The position numbers were made by a program, and so were the translations under genes. A stretch of 64,000 nucleotides of DNA, taken from Venturia oleaginea. Lineage: Eukaryota; Ascomycota; Dothideomycetes; Venturiales; Venturiaceae. Below the pieces are notes generated by a model. That model did no database searches and was not told the DNA's origin. It was given only the letters and a program-made list of their open reading frames with translations. Below, one piece after another: positions 31,528-42,496 of the stretch. Position 1 is the stretch's first letter, and every line of letters starts with the position of its first letter. The DNA is taken from NCBI GenBank assembly GCA_013176395.1, contig JABMLP010000010.1, forward strand, positions 558,001-622,000. Reading direction: 5' to 3'.

Positions 31528-31901
31528 CTATTGTGTCGTCACCTCTCCATCTGCCTCGACTGTGTAGTGCTCGTTGGTTGCCAAAGTGTGGACCGCATCT
31601 GGTGGGAATTTGACACTGTTAAGGTATTCAGTCGCGAGCACCTTAAGGGGGGATAGTGATCTCCGTACGTGATGCTCTTGATCAGCTTAGACTCGTGTGT
31701 AATCTCTCCGCCTTGGTCAATGGCCTCCTTCTTTGCTCTGAGCGTATTGATTAGTTAGGTAATTTTACTTGATTGCAAATGGCACAATCTCACGCCTCGA
31801 GCTGCTCGGCGCTTGCGCCTTTCTTGAGGGTAATCTGTACCGTAAGTCAGCACGCCGTATCTCATAAGGGTACCAAAAGTACAAACCATGACGGTAGACA
31901 T
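31528..31901 (-). CDS. Pbi2-like proteinase inhibitor I9 protein
   Basis: A 70-aa protein spread over four exons, too split to appear as a long frame: 31887-31901, 31794-31834, 31669-31737 and 31528-31615. Introns are 52, 56 and 53 bp, all GT...AG, and the total length is divisible by three. The protein reads ITLKKGASAEQLEAAKKEA, then GGEITHESKLIKSITVKFPP, then DAVHTLATNEHYTVEADGEV and a TTQ end. This is the inhibitor I9 (subtilisin propeptide-like) fold of yeast Pbi2, the cytosolic inhibitor of vacuolar proteinase B that also acts in the LMA1 vacuole-fusion complex. There is no signal peptide, as expected. The 15-nt first coding exon (MSTVM) is the weakest join. Confidence 0.87.
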
Positions 31902-32520
31902 GGTGATACTGTTTGTTGCTTTGCAGAGTCGTCTTGGTGTTTGGAATAGGTAATCGAAGGTGACTGTTTATAGAAGGTGAGGTTAATGGTGGTACAAAGG
32001 CTGGAAGACGTCAAGGTATATATATTGCTATCGTACCTTATCCCTAAGCTTGTTAACAAGCAGGCTCCAGCTGACCTGTCCACCACTCGACAATCCATGG
32101 CACGATGACGTGCCTACATATTAAGCCGGCAATGCCCGAAGTGGATCCTTGCGCAGGGATAAGAAGCATCCGTATTCACGCTTCTGAGTGAGAGAGGTAT
32201 CCCCTCATGAAATTCAATGATAGCTATCTTACAATTCGACAAATCCTCGACATCATCATTCGTTATTGAAATCGACCTGGGGCGCGCTGCCACACAACGG
32301 ACGGAGCACCTGCCCAGCAACTAGGAATTGACAACCACTTCAAATTTCGCGAGCAGTTATGTAGTGAACCCAAGCTCATCAAAAAGGAAAATTAGAATCA
32401 AGAAGGAAGTGTGTGGATGATCCGTTCGACCATTCAAATCTTCAATGCTATCCCGTGTCCCGTCTATGCATAATGAATCCATTACTGATACCACGCCTCA
32501 AACGCCAGGCCTTGCAATAT
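31902..32520. other. Intergenic
   Basis: About 620 bp containing the promoter region of the Pbi2-like gene and the 3' flank of the MFS gene. Small frames (32114-32320 minus) are not recognisable. Confidence 0.35.
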
Positions 32521-34295
32521 CTAAGCCGTATGATTGTTAAGAAAGTCCTCCGCCTCTTTTGCCTTCGCTCGCTTTTCATGCCACACAGAGTACAGGCTCA
32601 CGAAAATTCCTACCACGCTTGAGACAAACGTAAACCAATAAGCACCCTTGTAACACTCGAGTCCGTCCTTGCATATAAGATAACCGCCAGGCATGGCTGT
32701 CGAGTGCTTATCAAAGATGCCCCCATATGCCAGATTGAAGATATTGCCCCACAACACGGGAGCCAAGGTCATGAAACCCCAATTAACACTTAAACCACTG
32801 ACGCCGAAAGAATCGGCGACCAAAGCTGGGTATACGCCGAATAAGGCACCGTAACCGAGTCCACACAGTCCACTTAGAATCCAGAGGAAATGCGGATTTG
32901 AAATATTCAGGCCAGCCACTTGGGCAAGGGTAAATATCGTACTGCTGCAGACCAGACACCAGAATCGTGACATCTTCATCTGTTTCACAAGGAAGTCTGA
33001 TCCAATCCCGGAAAGGAAGCGACCGACGAAGGACATGAGCGAGATGATTGAGACGTGAACGAGCTGTCTTTTCGTGACAAAGGCTTGATCCGCCTTGGGG
33101 TCGAACGCGTACCAGAGCGCTTGAGCCTGGAAAACTCGCATTATTCACTGCACTCGTTGATCATTATTGAATCTGTTACTCACATCGTTACCAATATTGT
33201 TGATCGTCATCAGTCCAATTCCAGTAAGGATACCAAGCATGACCCATAAAACATAAAACTCGGACCTCTTCAAAAGCTGGAATGCAGAAATATCTGTACG
33301 ATGTGAGTGATGGGGGTGGTAAGGTCCACTGAGTTTATCGGTTTCGTCCTGGGAGATGATGTCGCCAGGTCCGGAGGATGATGACGAGAGAAGTGATGAC
33401 ACCTCCGAGTCCACACGAGATTCGGGAACAGTGGCCGGCTCAGCTTCTTCTTCAATGGCAGAGGCTAATTGCTACGCATCGGCAGCTGTTCTACAAAAGT
33501 AGATGATGCGATTTCGGAGAGGATGACTCACTTGGTTCTTCCCTTGAATGAGAATGAGGTGGTTTGCCCTGCCATACCTGATGAAGGGGATTCGAGTCAC
33601 GTCGAGGGCGACCTGGGTGGTGATCTTCGCTGGTAGCAAGAGCGTGGTAAGCCTCTGCATGCGGTACTGTGATAAAGAACAATGAGAAAAAGGTAAGAAC
33701 AAAGGTGCCGCCAGCAAGTAGAAGAAGGTAGTCAGAGGTATCGTCGCCAAATGCAATGCTAGACAAGGCTGTGAAGAAGAAGGCACTCAAGCCAAATGCC
33801 GCCAAAGGAAAGGCTGTAGCTGTGCCACGGTGGAGAGGCCAGTTGAGAGCACAAGTCTTGATAGAAGCCTGGAAGGCAGCACAACTCCCAAAGCCCGTCA
33901 AGAAGGAGAGGAAACAGAGCAACCCAATTCCCATTGACTCAGGACCTTTATCATAGGCGCGTCTGATGGGGAAGTACCCGGCGCCAAGTGCAATGGGCCC
34001 GAGCAGTACGCCAGGATGCGGTCCTTTGCTGTCAACCATATAGCCAAGGGGTATTCCAGAGGCGTACATGCCCATATTTCCCATTGTACCTATCAAATTG
34101 CTTTGAGTAGCAGATAGCTGCATCCGCTCAGCAAATTGTGGTGCCCATGCCGAGTACGCATACTATCTATCGAGTCAGCCCCAAGGTCTACCTTAAGCAG
34201 TGTCTCGCGCGTACATTTGTCCCACAAGCCAGACTGATGACGGTACTTGCACCCACAGCTATGAAGCGAGCTCGTCTATGCCTCGACTCGTCCAT
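32521..34295 (-). CDS. MFS transporter, nodulin-like/Mch1-type
   Basis: Four exons, 34215-34295, 33532-34162, 33184-33464 and 32521-33126, give 532 aa. Introns are 52, 67 and 57 bp, GT...AG. The start MDESRHRRARFIAV leads into helix 1 with ISLACGTNYAYSAWAPQFAERM, a signature of the nodulin-like/Mch1 subgroup of monocarboxylate-type transporters. Then come SATQSNLIGTMGNMGMYASG, GPIALGAGYFPIRRAY and several more helices. A central Ser/Glu-rich cytoplasmic loop (exon 3, SSLLSSSSSGPGDI) follows, and the second bundle of six helices (FYVLWVMLGILTGIGLMTIN, then RFLSGIGSDFLVKQM). About 12 membrane segments can be counted. The substrate is unknown. The C-terminus is short and basic (WHEKRAKAKEAEDF). 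Confidence 0.92.
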
Positions 34296-35008
34296 GATTG
34301 TATATCAAATTCAAGACTGCGGATGCAGCAACGTAGGGCGATTTCTACTACCGCATCTCAATGTGGTTCTGGCGAGCGATTGTGAGGTATGCAGTGGTTG
34401 GTTCGGGTATAGATCTGGTGAGAGGACCAGGTTGTAGATTTAAGATCACGTAACTGGGTCGTGTAGGTGTACGAGAGCGAGTGTTGGGAAGAGTTGTGCT
34501 TTCGGCTGTCCACTTGCGATAAGATGACATGTAGAATGCCTGTCAGAGCTGAATGCCGCCGTGTTTCCGCCTCATTCCGACCCCAAGAGCAGATCTTGCC
34601 CGGCTCGGAGAGATCAACAATCCCTGCCTTACCCCTGAAGATAGGGTCTGATAATTAGTCAATGTTCTTATCGACTTCGACCATCGAATACTACTAATTG
34701 TTATGGGTAGATCGCAACCTGCTAGCTGTATGAGGTTGTAACTCTGGACATGGCACCAAACACACAAGATATTCGGTCAACCTTGAGAGCAGTCCATACC
34801 GTTAAGCACAAGGAAAGCAAACCAAAGTTTCAAGAAAGCTGAGAAGTTCCATTGTGAGCTACACAAGTCTACGTAGGTAGCTAAGAAATGTCCAAGTAGG
34901 TGTATATACCCAACCGACTCCTGACACACAATTGGCTCAATTCGCCCGCTGTACAGACACGAATAAGCCTCCCACCACCAAACCCAAGTCAACGCCATGA
35001 AAATGCCA
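34296..35008. other. Intergenic
   Basis: About 710 bp between the MFS start and the RMD5 stop. No gene recognised; frames of 60-115 aa on both strands look random. Confidence 0.4.
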
Positions 35009-36318
35009 TCACAAGTAAACCTTCCGAGCCTGCGAAGGAGTCGATTCCATCGGACAATATGGACATTTGAATCGTGTTCCTTTGCTGATCCTATCCAGCG
35101 ATTCTTTACAGATGACATGGCCACACGGCATCATCACCGGTGGATTGTTATCCGTGGCCTGCTCTTTGCTGACAGGACACACAAAAATAGAGTGGAATTG
35201 ATAAGATGGCGGGAGTGTTACTTCGGCCTACGTGACGAGTCAGTATAAGCATTGTAGCAAATTGGTAGACTTGAACATACCGGCATCTCTTGTGCTGTGG
35301 TCCACTCGGTTCGATTAGCTATCATGATACTCTTGACCTTGTTGAGGACTGGGAGAGCAATGGCTCCTGCAGTCGCAGCCACGTAAAGTGGACTGTCTGC
35401 GCTCAATCCGAGCATGGAGCAGAACTCCTTGGTGAAAGTGTTTGCCACATCTTCCCATGCGTTGTTGTCCAGGAACAAATTTTGGTAGGGAGAAGTCTCG
35501 ATTCTTTGATGGAAGATTTGGGCTGTCGCGAGCTGCGCTACCTCGTTCTCGTATCGTGGCTTAAAATGATTGAATTCTTGTTGAGCATAAGCCAATGCTC
35601 GAAGTGGCCACTGACCAGCCCGGGCATCTTCAAGGTAGATCCGAACGTATTCGAGGCGGCACAGCTCGAACTCGAGGTTACTGGCACGACTCTCGAGGAC
35701 GTTTCGATGTTTTCTGGCCCACTGTATCGCAGGTTCGAGATTCGATTGTTGCCGTAGCTCATGCAGTATACGATACATATCGCCAAACTGCTTCTCCAGG
35801 TTTTCGGATTTAAACTCCCATGACTGTGTCGGTGCGACAGATGTTTCCCGATTAGCCCTTGGTGGATGTGTGTTTATTTCTTCGAGGAAGGTCTGGGCAA
35901 CACCAAATTCACCTTCGCGAAGGAGATGCATGGCAATCGCTCGGTTGATAAGAAGGGTCTGATCGGAGAGAGCATCATCGTGGTCGGATAGTTGTGGTTG
36001 GCCTTTGAATTTCTACACCGATCTTAGCTTCATTATCTCGCAGAATAGAACGTCTTGATCCAAACTGACCCTATCGATTGCTTTTCCAAACTTGTTCTGC
36101 ACAGAGTAGACCTCCTTGAGGTACCCGTTGATCTTGTCGAATGATTCCTTTACTGGCTTCTTCAAGCCCGCAAGAGTGACGGCAGCGGTAGAGGGATCCT
36201 GCGATATCTTGCTCTTCGCCTTCATGAGGACATCAATAGAAGCCTGAACATGGTCTATGGTCTTTTCGAAGTTGCCCCGTTCCTCGAGCGAGTGGAGTTC
36301 TTTGCGAAGGTCGTCCAT
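35009..36318 (-). CDS. RMD5: GID/CTLH ubiquitin ligase RING subunit Rmd5/Gid2
   Basis: Three exons, 36070-36318, 35281-36012 and 35009-35227 (399 aa), introns 57 and 53 bp with GT...AG ends. The N-terminal helical part starts [20 protein letters not shown] LisH/CTLH-type helix pair follows ([21 protein letters not shown] and the region after it). The C-terminus is the degenerate RING of RMND5 proteins: [23 protein letters not shown], then FKCPYCP. Rmd5 pairs with Fyv10 (Gid9) as the catalytic RING dimer of the GID E3 ligase, which degrades gluconeogenic enzymes such as fructose-1,6-bisphosphatase on glucose return. All elements needed for function are present. It is divergent from the Stb6-like gene, with 486 bp between starts. 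Confidence 0.95.
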
Positions 36319-36804
36319 AGCTGCAGTTACTCAGTCGGTCGTCTGGATGATAGCGCATGCACTTTGTCGAACGGGCAGACTGCTTTGCGACATTCGAGCT
36401 GTATTCCAAGCCTGCGAGGAATATCGAAGCTCCCTGCAGCAGACAAGAAGGAGCTGGAGCTGGAGCTTCCGATGGTGGGGTTCGTTCTGTCACGCATCAC
36501 GCATCGCGCATGCTGCAGGAAGAGGGAAGAGGGTGGTCACTGGTCACGGAAGAGGATGCGGCGAAACTGACAGACAAGCAACAAGCAACAAGCAACATGT
36601 AACAATCACCTTTCCTACCAGCAATGAGATAACACCAAGCCCCTGAACTTCAGGGCCATGCCGAACTGTCCTCGAACGCTTCTCTGCTGTCCGACGCGGG
36701 TACGCCATCTCATCTTGAAGACTATGCGCCCGGAAGGACTCGTCACCCCAAAAGATCACACACCATAGAACTTCCTCCGCCTGAATTCATCGACCAAGTC
36801 CGTC
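36319..36804. promoter_or_regulatory. Divergent intergenic region, RMD5 and Stb6-like gene
   Basis: 486 bp between two divergent start codons, so both promoters should lie here. I see no named binding site. A short repeat ACAAGCAACAAGCAACA occurs at about 36578-36594. Confidence 0.5.
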
Positions 36805-39414
36805 ATGTCCCAAGCCAACTTTTCTCCACGAGCCCTAAACAATCGGACCTTCACCAATCTCAGTGCACAAAGCCAGGCGCCCTCGAGCAACACTGCCTTC
36901 GACAGATCCTCAATAGGAAGCTTACAGGATGCCCAGTTCGATGGTCCTCGACCTGCTGAGCGGCCTGCTGTCCACCATCGTTTCGTTCTCACCGATCCCG
37001 TCGCGTTTCAATATCTCGAAGAGGATCCGTCTACACTGGTGCTTGCACGGAGGGAGAAGCTCGAAGGCTATGAATGCTTTCTTGTTGAGCAATGGGCATG
37101 CTCAAGGATGCACCCAACTTTCATAATCACGACGTTTACTGGCGATCCTGCAAACACCATTTTGGCATATGTCATCAGTGTGCCTACAAACGAGGAATCA
37201 TGGTCGCCTCGATTGAAGACGTACTTCAAAGCTTTGGACCAATACCACGCAAAGCGGCGACAGACAGCCTTGGGCGTGTTGATGGTCACAAATCTCAGTG
37301 CTTTCCCGTCGTCTCTGTCCGTGATTGCCATCCCCAATGGTGACGCGAAGAGCTCGAGGCATGACTTTTACGTCAATGAAAACCTCAAACGTTTGGGCTG
37401 CTCTGGACGTGTTGGTCTCAGTCTTTCTAAGCCTAGCGGTGCCACTTCAGCGAAATTTTACCAGCTTTATAGAGCAAGTGACAAGATTCCTCTTGATTCT
37501 GCTGTGATTGAGCTGGTCAAATTATGTCAAGTGGCATTAGTACTGTTCGACAACCTTGCAGCCGAATATGCTGACGGTCTCTTGTGTGACATGACCGAGA
37601 AAGCAATCAACGACTGGTGGGTCGAATTTGGCTCTGAGTACTACAATACTGAGCCTCACGATGGAATATTGGGTCCAACGACAGTCGCCGGTCTCCTGGG
37701 CCTGCTTACAGGCGCTCGAAACCGACTGCACGCCTGCGGAGAGCCAGTCTCGAAGGACGTATTCGATATAGAGCACACAAAGCGTGCGATCGCGCACTTT
37801 CAGAAATCTCAGCGCATTCCCAAAAGCCGACGCCTGGATCATCAAACATTAAGGCGACTGCATCGAGCCACTGCAAAGGCGGCCAGTGGTGAGGGGTGGC
37901 TAGTGCCTCGCGCGGTCAAGTCTACTGTGGCAGAATTGAGTGGGAAGGGTGGAGAAATGGTGATGGACATGGTCGGCCGGGAGAAGGCCGGCATTGCAGA
38001 GGTTGAGACTGTGGATATCGAGCTTTTCGTGCAACTCGTCCATGGAGCACGTTCGAAATGGCTCTGGCAAGGGAAGCCACGGAAAGCTCAATCTTCAGAT
38101 ATGTTTAACAGGCTTTCAGGCGATGACAATGTGGTTTTCCAGAGCAATGATCAGGGTGGCTATGAATGGTCTTCTCGGAGAAAGGAAACATCTGGAGAGA
38201 CACCTCGCGAACTGACACGAACAGCCACAGGTGACAGCCAACGAGCGAGAGATGAAGATCGGACGAAGTTCACCAGAAAACACCCAGATCGAACCCCTTC
38301 TCACAAGGCTCACGAATCCAGTCGTGGGTTTGGCCGCATAAAGGACGCTGTGAGAGGGCACGGTCCCAAGCACCCAAAAGATGAATCCGATAGACTGGGA
38401 GCAGAGATTTGGAAAGAAGCAGACGGACAGCCTGGCGATGTGTATGGTCACGCGGTGACTTTGCCGGGGCCACCACTTCTCACAGACCCCATTGGTCAGT
38501 CATCTCGTAATCCCGTGTTCTCATCAACAATCACGGAAACTCCGGTAGACACCTCTGAAATTTATCTGGCGCGAGCCGATCCGGTCTTGCTGGATCTGAG
38601 TGAACCTCCTTCAGGTCCTCAGCTTGACCTTGACCATGATCCAGCCCCTCGATCTCCTACTGCCTCAATGGCGGGATCAACGTATCGAGGCGTGGGCCTT
38701 GGCGACGTTCTACCAGTCGATGAAATGCCAGATCGAAATGTGGGCATTTTCCTTCGACGTACAAGAAGTCTTACGCGCTCTCAGAGGGAGGTCTGTGATT
38801 CAAAAAACCAAGCGTTTTGGCCACGTCACCTATCTTTCAGCATCGCAGAAGAAAGTGTACTGATCTGGGAAGACATCAACGAACCAGTCGAGGAACATTT
38901 AGTCTGCGAAGCTGCATCAATTGCGCAGTGGCAGGCACAAATGGTCAATGCCGAAGACGCTAGATGTGTTCGGGCGCGCATCCTGGACACGGAGAGATCG
39001 ATAGGAAATTGGGTCGCTCGTGAGATAGCTAGCCTTCAATATCTTGACAAACTTATAGACGACGACCAAGAAGCGTTACAGGGTTTGTACCGTCCCCGAT
39101 TAGAGGAGTACCAGGCGCTTCGTACAGAAGCAACGGACAAACTTGAATTTGAGAAGTCGCAACTGGCGGAGGGCTTACAGGAGATCGAGGTTTTAGGTGC
39201 CAAACTGGAGTATGAAATCCAGACGTTGGAGGGCAAGGTGAAGGACGTTGAAGAAGGGGTCATAGAATTTGAGCGGCAAGTCAACACGGTGGAAGATCGA
39301 GTGACCGAGCTCGAGTACGATATGAGAATGAAGGAGAGCTGGTTTCAGTGGATCGTCCGGTGGACCACAGGTTTGGGAAAAGCACCGGGAAATGAAGCGA
39401 TGCAACCGGGCTGA
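36805..39414 (+). CDS. Stb6/Stb2-like Sin3-binding protein
   Basis: Intronless 869-aa protein. The first 400 residues form the conserved N-terminal block of fungal Stb6-like proteins (HRFVLTDPVAFQYLEEDPST, FLVEQWACSRMHPTFIIT, LGVLMVTNLSAFPSSLSVI, FYVNENLKRLGCSGRVGLSL, and DGILGPTTVAGLLGLLTGAR). Yeast Stb2/Stb6 were found as Sin3-binding proteins, so a link to a histone-deacetylase complex is inferred; direct function is little known. The middle (about 440-640) is polar and disordered. Residues about 700-850 are Glu/Leu-rich and predicted coiled coil (LEFEKSQLAEGLQEIEVLG). The start at 36805 is the first ATG after a stop-rich leader and is followed by an unbroken frame. Confidence 0.88.
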   Translation: MSQANFSPRALNNRTFTNLSAQSQAPSSNTAFDRSSIGSLQDAQFDGPRPAERPAVHHRFVLTDPVAFQYLEEDPSTLVLARREKLEGYECFLVEQWACSRMHPTFIITTFTGDPANTILAYVISVPTNEESWSPRLKTYFKALDQYHAKRRQTALGVLMVTNLSAFPSSLSVIAIPNGDAKSSRHDFYVNENLKRLGCSGRVGLSLSKPSGATSAKFYQLYRASDKIPLDSAVIELVKLCQVALVLFDNLAAEYADGLLCDMTEKAINDWWVEFGSEYYNTEPHDGILGPTTVAGLLGLLTGARNRLHACGEPVSKDVFDIEHTKRAIAHFQKSQRIPKSRRLDHQTLRRLHRATAKAASGEGWLVPRAVKSTVAELSGKGGEMVMDMVGREKAGIAEVETVDIELFVQLVHGARSKWLWQGKPRKAQSSDMFNRLSGDDNVVFQSNDQGGYEWSSRRKETSGETPRELTRTATGDSQRARDEDRTKFTRKHPDRTPSHKAHESSRGFGRIKDAVRGHGPKHPKDESDRLGAEIWKEADGQPGDVYGHAVTLPGPPLLTDPIGQSSRNPVFSSTITETPVDTSEIYLARADPVLLDLSEPPSGPQLDLDHDPAPRSPTASMAGSTYRGVGLGDVLPVDEMPDRNVGIFLRRTRSLTRSQREVCDSKNQAFWPRHLSFSIAEESVLIWEDINEPVEEHLVCEAASIAQWQAQMVNAEDARCVRARILDTERSIGNWVAREIASLQYLDKLIDDDQEALQGLYRPRLEEYQALRTEATDKLEFEKSQLAEGLQEIEVLGAKLEYEIQTLEGKVKDVEEGVIEFERQVNTVEDRVTELEYDMRMKESWFQWIVRWTTGLGKAPGNEAMQPG

Positions 39415-40798
39415 AGGATTGCTAAGATTGCTGGAGAATTCGAAACGTGCACAGTCGAATCCTCCATTATTCTACGTTGCCCTCAATGGAGAATCTATGA
39501 ACCTGCGTTTCTAGTGGCGCCCTGCTACCACTTCAAGCCCACCAATTGCATCCACCAGGAACCTTGAGTTGTTGTTCAGGTCACGGGTGTCCCGTCGCTA
39601 GTTCCATCGAAGTCTAGAGAGGTACCGACTGTTGCTAGACTTCTCTGGACAAGGAACGAACGTTGGATACGATAGGGACGAACGGTTAAAGACCCCTTGC
39701 CCCGGATTATACGTTCGCGAGGTGGGGGTCCATCGCGAGCACTGCCATGCTTCGTCTCGAGATGGAGAAGATTGGCAGAACAGCTGGCGATTTTGCTCCG
39801 GAGTAGCTGTACAATGCCATCGATCGAGCAGAGTTGGGCCTACGCTGACAGGTAAGAGCAAGGAAATTCCCGACGCGCATGTCTTTGCGTTGAAGGTGCG
39901 GTCTGGGGACGTGCTACCGGGATCAAATCTTCTCAAAACACCACTTGTCGCTTCGTGAACCAACCACCTCCCGGAGGTCGCAAGGATATCCTCACGATCA
40001 GACCTGTTTCGTCTGCGCACTAACAGCTACCATGTCGATAATCTTCCGGGATATTTAACCAGTCTAGACCGCTGTTCTTCGCTGATCGCTTGCAATCCCA
40101 GACATACTATAGTCATTTGCCTTAAGACCACCAACCTCCCTCGAATCTTTGTACCCACCATTGGACTCTGATCGCACCCGTCACACATTGAACGTCCGGG
40201 TAGTCCCTAGTTGCAACGCTATGCCGCGTGCTTCTTTGCCATCGAATGTGCGTCATTGATGGACGGTAATAGCCCTGTCCCCACCGTTTTCCCTGCCCCG
40301 AGGCTTCCGCGATCAGACATCTTGGAGAAGCAGAAAAAGATTTTCGACTCGTGTTCCTGAAATCAGATTGATCTGTCGCTGAGACAATGCGTACAATATG
40401 TATCTATGGCTTATCATCCTCGGTAATTGGACGCCTTGAACCCATGTTCTATTCGACGTGGTGAGTAATGAGGGCATCCATTCTCTTTTAAGAAACGCGC
40501 TTGATCCGAGTTCTTGCTATAGAATCCTCCTCTAATTTTCCCTTGAATTTTACCCACCTACTCCGTTCCTGGTATCCGTATTGAACGCAGCGTTTCAACT
40601 ACTCTGTCTGGCGCATTGCTCCCTTTCATTAGCCCTCACTCAGGGTTGTACTTGAACCTCGTCCACGTTTGTCCGGACCGAGCAGCTGCCTCGCAAGGCC
40701 TAGAGCACTTCTTTCCGTTGACCGCCAGTTCAATCCCAAACGTGCTTGGAAAACCCTTATCCCATAGAGCTGTAGAGATATAACGCTGGTGTCTCACG
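39415..40798. other. Intergenic, 1.4 kb upstream of the aquaporin gene
   Basis: No supportable gene. A pair of overlapping frames at 39598-40020 (108 aa plus, 140 aa minus) lacks recognisable motifs. The last 300 bases are C/T-rich on the plus strand, as in many fungal promoters. Confidence 0.45.
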
Positions 40799-42496
40799 AT
40801 GGCTCATGACGGGCCCTCTTCCCCTCCGACGTTTTACCCAGGGGACAAGACACCTGAAGGACGACTTATCAGACGCCCTGTTACTGCCGAGGACGAAGAC
40901 GGTCCTATGGCGACCTCGCAGTCCCCGCCACCGATGAGTGAGCAGAAAGCACCCATGCCTTCGAGAGACAGCGCGTACGTACCTGAACGCCCATCTTCGG
41001 GAAATCGAGGCGCAAGGTGGAGTCTCGACGATCAGCGGCGCGAAGAATACTGGAAAGGTTACTGGGATCGCAAAAGACAGGAAAGAGAAATGGAAAAAGA
41101 GAGGGAAAGCCATTGGTATCCTGACTACAGGGGACCGATGCGCTTCATCGAGTATCCAGAGGATGACCTGGAGAAGGGCCAGACTCGTACCAGTGGTATT
41201 CTTAGGGCGGCAAGTAGGAGGGAAACGAAATCGCCGATGCAGGTCAGGCCTTCGACGCGGTTGGGGAGAAGTCCTGATGCAGAGGCGATGAAGAGGGCGG
41301 AGGTAGATTTTGGGTATGATGATGTTGAAGGGATGTATCCTGATGGGAGGCCGAGGACGAAGAGGGGGAATGTGCCGCCCACTCCACCGCGTTATAAGGC
41401 GAGTTTCGATTCCGCCTCGATTAGCATGCGACTGCCGTTTTTGTCGTGGATGGGGAGCACGCTGAAGAGTCGTATGTATTGCCTTTCCTTTTCCTCGCGA
41501 TGGAAACCTCACTAATTTCGCATTGACTAGATTTCGTCGCCGCACTAGGTGAATTCGTAGGCACGACCATGTTCCTCTTCTTCGCCTTCGCCGGAACCCA
41601 AGTTGCCAACGTCGGCGGCCGAAATAGCCAATCCTCCACCACCGGCGGTGAAACTGGTTTTTCCCCCGAAGTTCTCCTCTACATTTCGCTCGTGTTCGGA
41701 TTCTCACTCATGGTCAACGTCTGGGTCTTCTTCCGTATTTCGGGTGGTCTGTTCAACCCTGCGGTCACCTTGGCCATGTTCTTGACAAAGAGTATGACGG
41801 CATTTCGCTCGCTTTTGCTTGTTGGAGCACAACTTACCGGAAGTATTTTTGCGAGTTTTCTTGTGCAGGTGTTGTTTCCAACGGAATTCAAGGTGCGGAC
41901 GACATTGTCGACAGAGACGTCGTTGGTGCGTGGTGTCTTCATTGAAGCTGTTTTGACATTTGAGTTGGTATTTACTGTAAGTCTAACCGTTCCTTGTACG
42001 GTGAAATCGGCCGCTGACTGATACGTCTAAGATCTTCCTTCTTGCCAAGGAGAAACACAAGGCTACCTTTATCGCGCCCGTTGGTATCGGACTCTCCCTC
42101 TTCATCGCTGAGTTGGTGGGTGTCTTTTACACCGGAGGCTCGCTCAACCCAGCCCGCTCTTTCGGTCCATGCGTAGTCACGGGAATATTTGACAAGGAAC
42201 ATTGGATCTACTGTACATTGTTCCCTTCCCGCATTGATTCCTCCTACTAACTCGCATCACAGGGGTTGGTCCATCCATAGGAGCCGTTGTAGCAGTCCTT
42301 TTCTACAATTTCATCAAGATGCTTGAATGTGAGTTTTGACTTCTCCCTGAATCACTTGTGGTCACAGTTACTAATACGTTCTGCAGATGAAATGGCCAAT
42401 CCAGGACAGGACGAGACGAGTGCTGCCGAAGCCGCTGCCGCTGCTCAAGAAGTCGAGGAGACGCAGAGGGCGAAGGCTACAGGCATGATCGTTTGA
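40799..42496 (+). CDS. Aquaporin with long N-terminal extension
   Basis: Five exons, 40799-41471, 41531-41976, 42032-42212, 42263-42328 and 42387-42496, give 491 aa. Introns are 59, 55, 50 and 58 bp, all GT...AG. Residues 1-224 are hydrophilic, rich in Arg, Glu and Pro (RRPVTAEDEDGP, then RRETKSPMQVRPSTRLGRS). The channel begins at SHFVAALGEFVGTTMFLFFA. The two pore half-helices are intact: SGGLFNPAVTLAMFL (about residue 300) and GGSLNPARSFGPCVV (about 412). The FNPAV/NPARS pattern and FG after it are of the orthodox water-channel type rather than the glycerol type. Such N-terminal extensions are known in some fungal channels and may gate or localise the pore. The C-terminal tail is Ala/Glu-rich. 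Confidence 0.94.

Noticed and set aside
40757..41707. 316-aa minus-strand frame, very Arg-rich
   Set aside because: It is the antisense of aquaporin exons 1-2; composition reflects the codon use of the real gene.
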